Part shown: positions 31,554 to 32,049 of the stretch, piece by piece
Layout: each line of letters begins with the position of its first letter
Numbering within the stretch: position 1 is the first letter of the stretch
Origin: Proteobacteria bacterium UBA4457
GTDB lineage: Bacteria; Pseudomonadota; Gammaproteobacteria; Ga0077536
Length of the DNA stretch: 32,049 nucleotides
Assembly: GCA_002390205.1 (NCBI GenBank)
Contig: DGOV01000024.1
Coordinates: 1-32,049 of the forward strand
Reading direction: 5' to 3'
Notes under the pieces: model-generated
What the model was told of the DNA's origin: nothing
The model's database searches: none
What the model saw: the letters and a program-made list of their open reading frames with translations, nothing else
Made by a program: the position numbers and the translations under genes

Positions 31554-32049
31554 TTATGCAATTTCTTTGAGGAGCTCACGCGCGATAATGACGCGTTGAA
31601 TTTCACTAGTCCCTTCATAGATAGTCGTTACTCGGGCATCTCTTGCAAACCGCTCAAGTGGGTAGTCACTGGTATATCCTGCACCACCCATTAGTTGTAG
31701 CGCCGTGTAGCAAGCCTTGTTGGCTGCTTCTGTACAGAACAGTTTCGCCATGGATGCGTTCTTCATATAAGGGTGATTATTTTCTTTTTTCCATGCGGCA
31801 TTAAGGACTAGTAGTTTAGCCGCTTCTAGCTCCGTATAAGTGTCCGCCATCATGAATTGTAAGCCTTGGAAATTACTAATTTTCTGCCCAAATTGCTCTC
31901 GCTCCGTCGTATATTGCCGAGCAAAATCGATAGCAGCGGTTCCTATGCCAAGAGCGAGTGATGCTATCCCTATACGGCCTCCAACTAATTCGCTCACAGC
32001 AATTTTAAAGCCTGCATTTTCTTCTCCTAGCATTGCGTCGTGTTTGACT
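31554..32049 (-). CDS. Acyl-CoA dehydrogenase, C-terminal part only
   Basis: The last ~164 residues of an acyl-CoA dehydrogenase; the gene enters from beyond the right edge, and in-frame codons continue upstream of the internal Met at 32033 (VKHDAMLGEENAGF). Seen: RIGIASLALGIGTAAIDFARQY, TTEREQFGQKISNFQGLQFMMADTY split across the helical domain, LQLMGGAGYTSDYPLERFARDARVTT, and IYEGTSEIQRVII, which carries the catalytic Glu of the short/medium-chain type. Family knowledge: FAD-dependent alpha,beta-dehydrogenation of acyl-CoA thioesters, passing electrons to ETF. Its presence, with the acyl-CoA synthetase and thiolase-like genes, supports CoA-thioester breakdown. First visible gene of the minus-strand group. 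Confidence 0.93.
   Translation of the reverse strand, partial: VKHDAMLGEENAGFKIAVSELVGGRIGIASLALGIGTAAIDFARQYTTEREQFGQKISNFQGLQFMMADTYTELEAAKLLVLNAAWKKENNHPYMKNASMAKLFCTEAANKACYTALQLMGGAGYTSDYPLERFARDARVTTIYEGTSEIQRVIIARELLKEIA

Noticed and set aside
1..32049. CRISPR arrays, tRNA genes, insertion sequences and phage attachment sites.
   Set aside because: Scanned by eye; no regular repeat array, no cloverleaf-like gene, no transposase or integrase reading frame was found.

Overview
This 32 kb window looks like a chromosomal stretch from a Gram-negative heterotroph, most likely a marine or environmental gammaproteobacterium. Evidence: a full-length proteobacterial GlnD (870 aa), a Blc-type periplasmic lipocalin, short AT-rich intergenic regions with Shine-Dalgarno sites, and by-eye GC in the mid-40s. 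I could not run a search, so taxonomy and family calls rest on motif recognition. There are 28 protein-coding genes (two cut by the window edges). I see no tRNA, rRNA, IS element, CRISPR array or phage gene, and no gene-free stretch longer than about 300 bases.

Layout. 1-3113 (minus): two tandem Baeyer-Villiger-type monooxygenases and an alpha/beta hydrolase. 3236-6795 (plus): a glyoxalase II-type hydrolase and glnD, the only clearly central-metabolism genes. 6804-9675: an NTF2-like protein, then an amidase and alpha/beta hydrolase pair. 9742-12612 (minus operon): DUF35 zinc-ribbon protein, thiolase-like protein without the usual N-terminal cysteine, SDR, and an HD-domain protein resembling diiron oxygenases. 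12800-14745 (plus): a thioredoxin-fold fusion protein overlapping, by ATGA, a gene with an in-frame TGA in a U-G-S-C context. 14776-18934 (minus operon): amidohydrolase, DUF1800 and DUF1501. 19034-23145 (plus): D-aminoacylase-type amidohydrolase, aldehyde ferredoxin oxidoreductase-family enzyme, lipocalin. 23142-23531 (minus): NTF2-like protein. 23710-28425 (plus): acyl-CoA synthetase, SDR, and two duplicated LLM flavin oxidoreductases. 28475-32049 (minus operon): acyl-CoA dehydrogenase (partial), DUF3237, LLM oxidoreductase, acetoacetate decarboxylase-like protein, DnaQ-like exonuclease.

Taken together, most genes fit a large accessory catabolic island. Plausible steps are ketone oxygenation and ester hydrolysis (BVMO, hydrolases), amide cleavage (amidase, amidohydrolases), CoA activation and beta-oxidation-like chemistry (ligase, dehydrogenase, SDRs, thiolase-like/DUF35 pair) and flavin redox steps (LLM proteins). 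The substrate cannot be read from the sequence.

The most striking item is the probable selenoprotein at 14227-14745. A TGA codon at 14503-14505 is followed in frame by Gly-Ser-Cys, by 79 codons of continuous reading frame and, immediately downstream, by a long imperfect hairpin with the size, position and loop G expected of a bacterial SECIS element. Ordinary annotation would split it into two small ORFs or call it a pseudogene. It is translationally coupled to a thioredoxin-fold fusion protein (CPTC active site), suggesting a two-component selenium/thiol redox system of unknown function.
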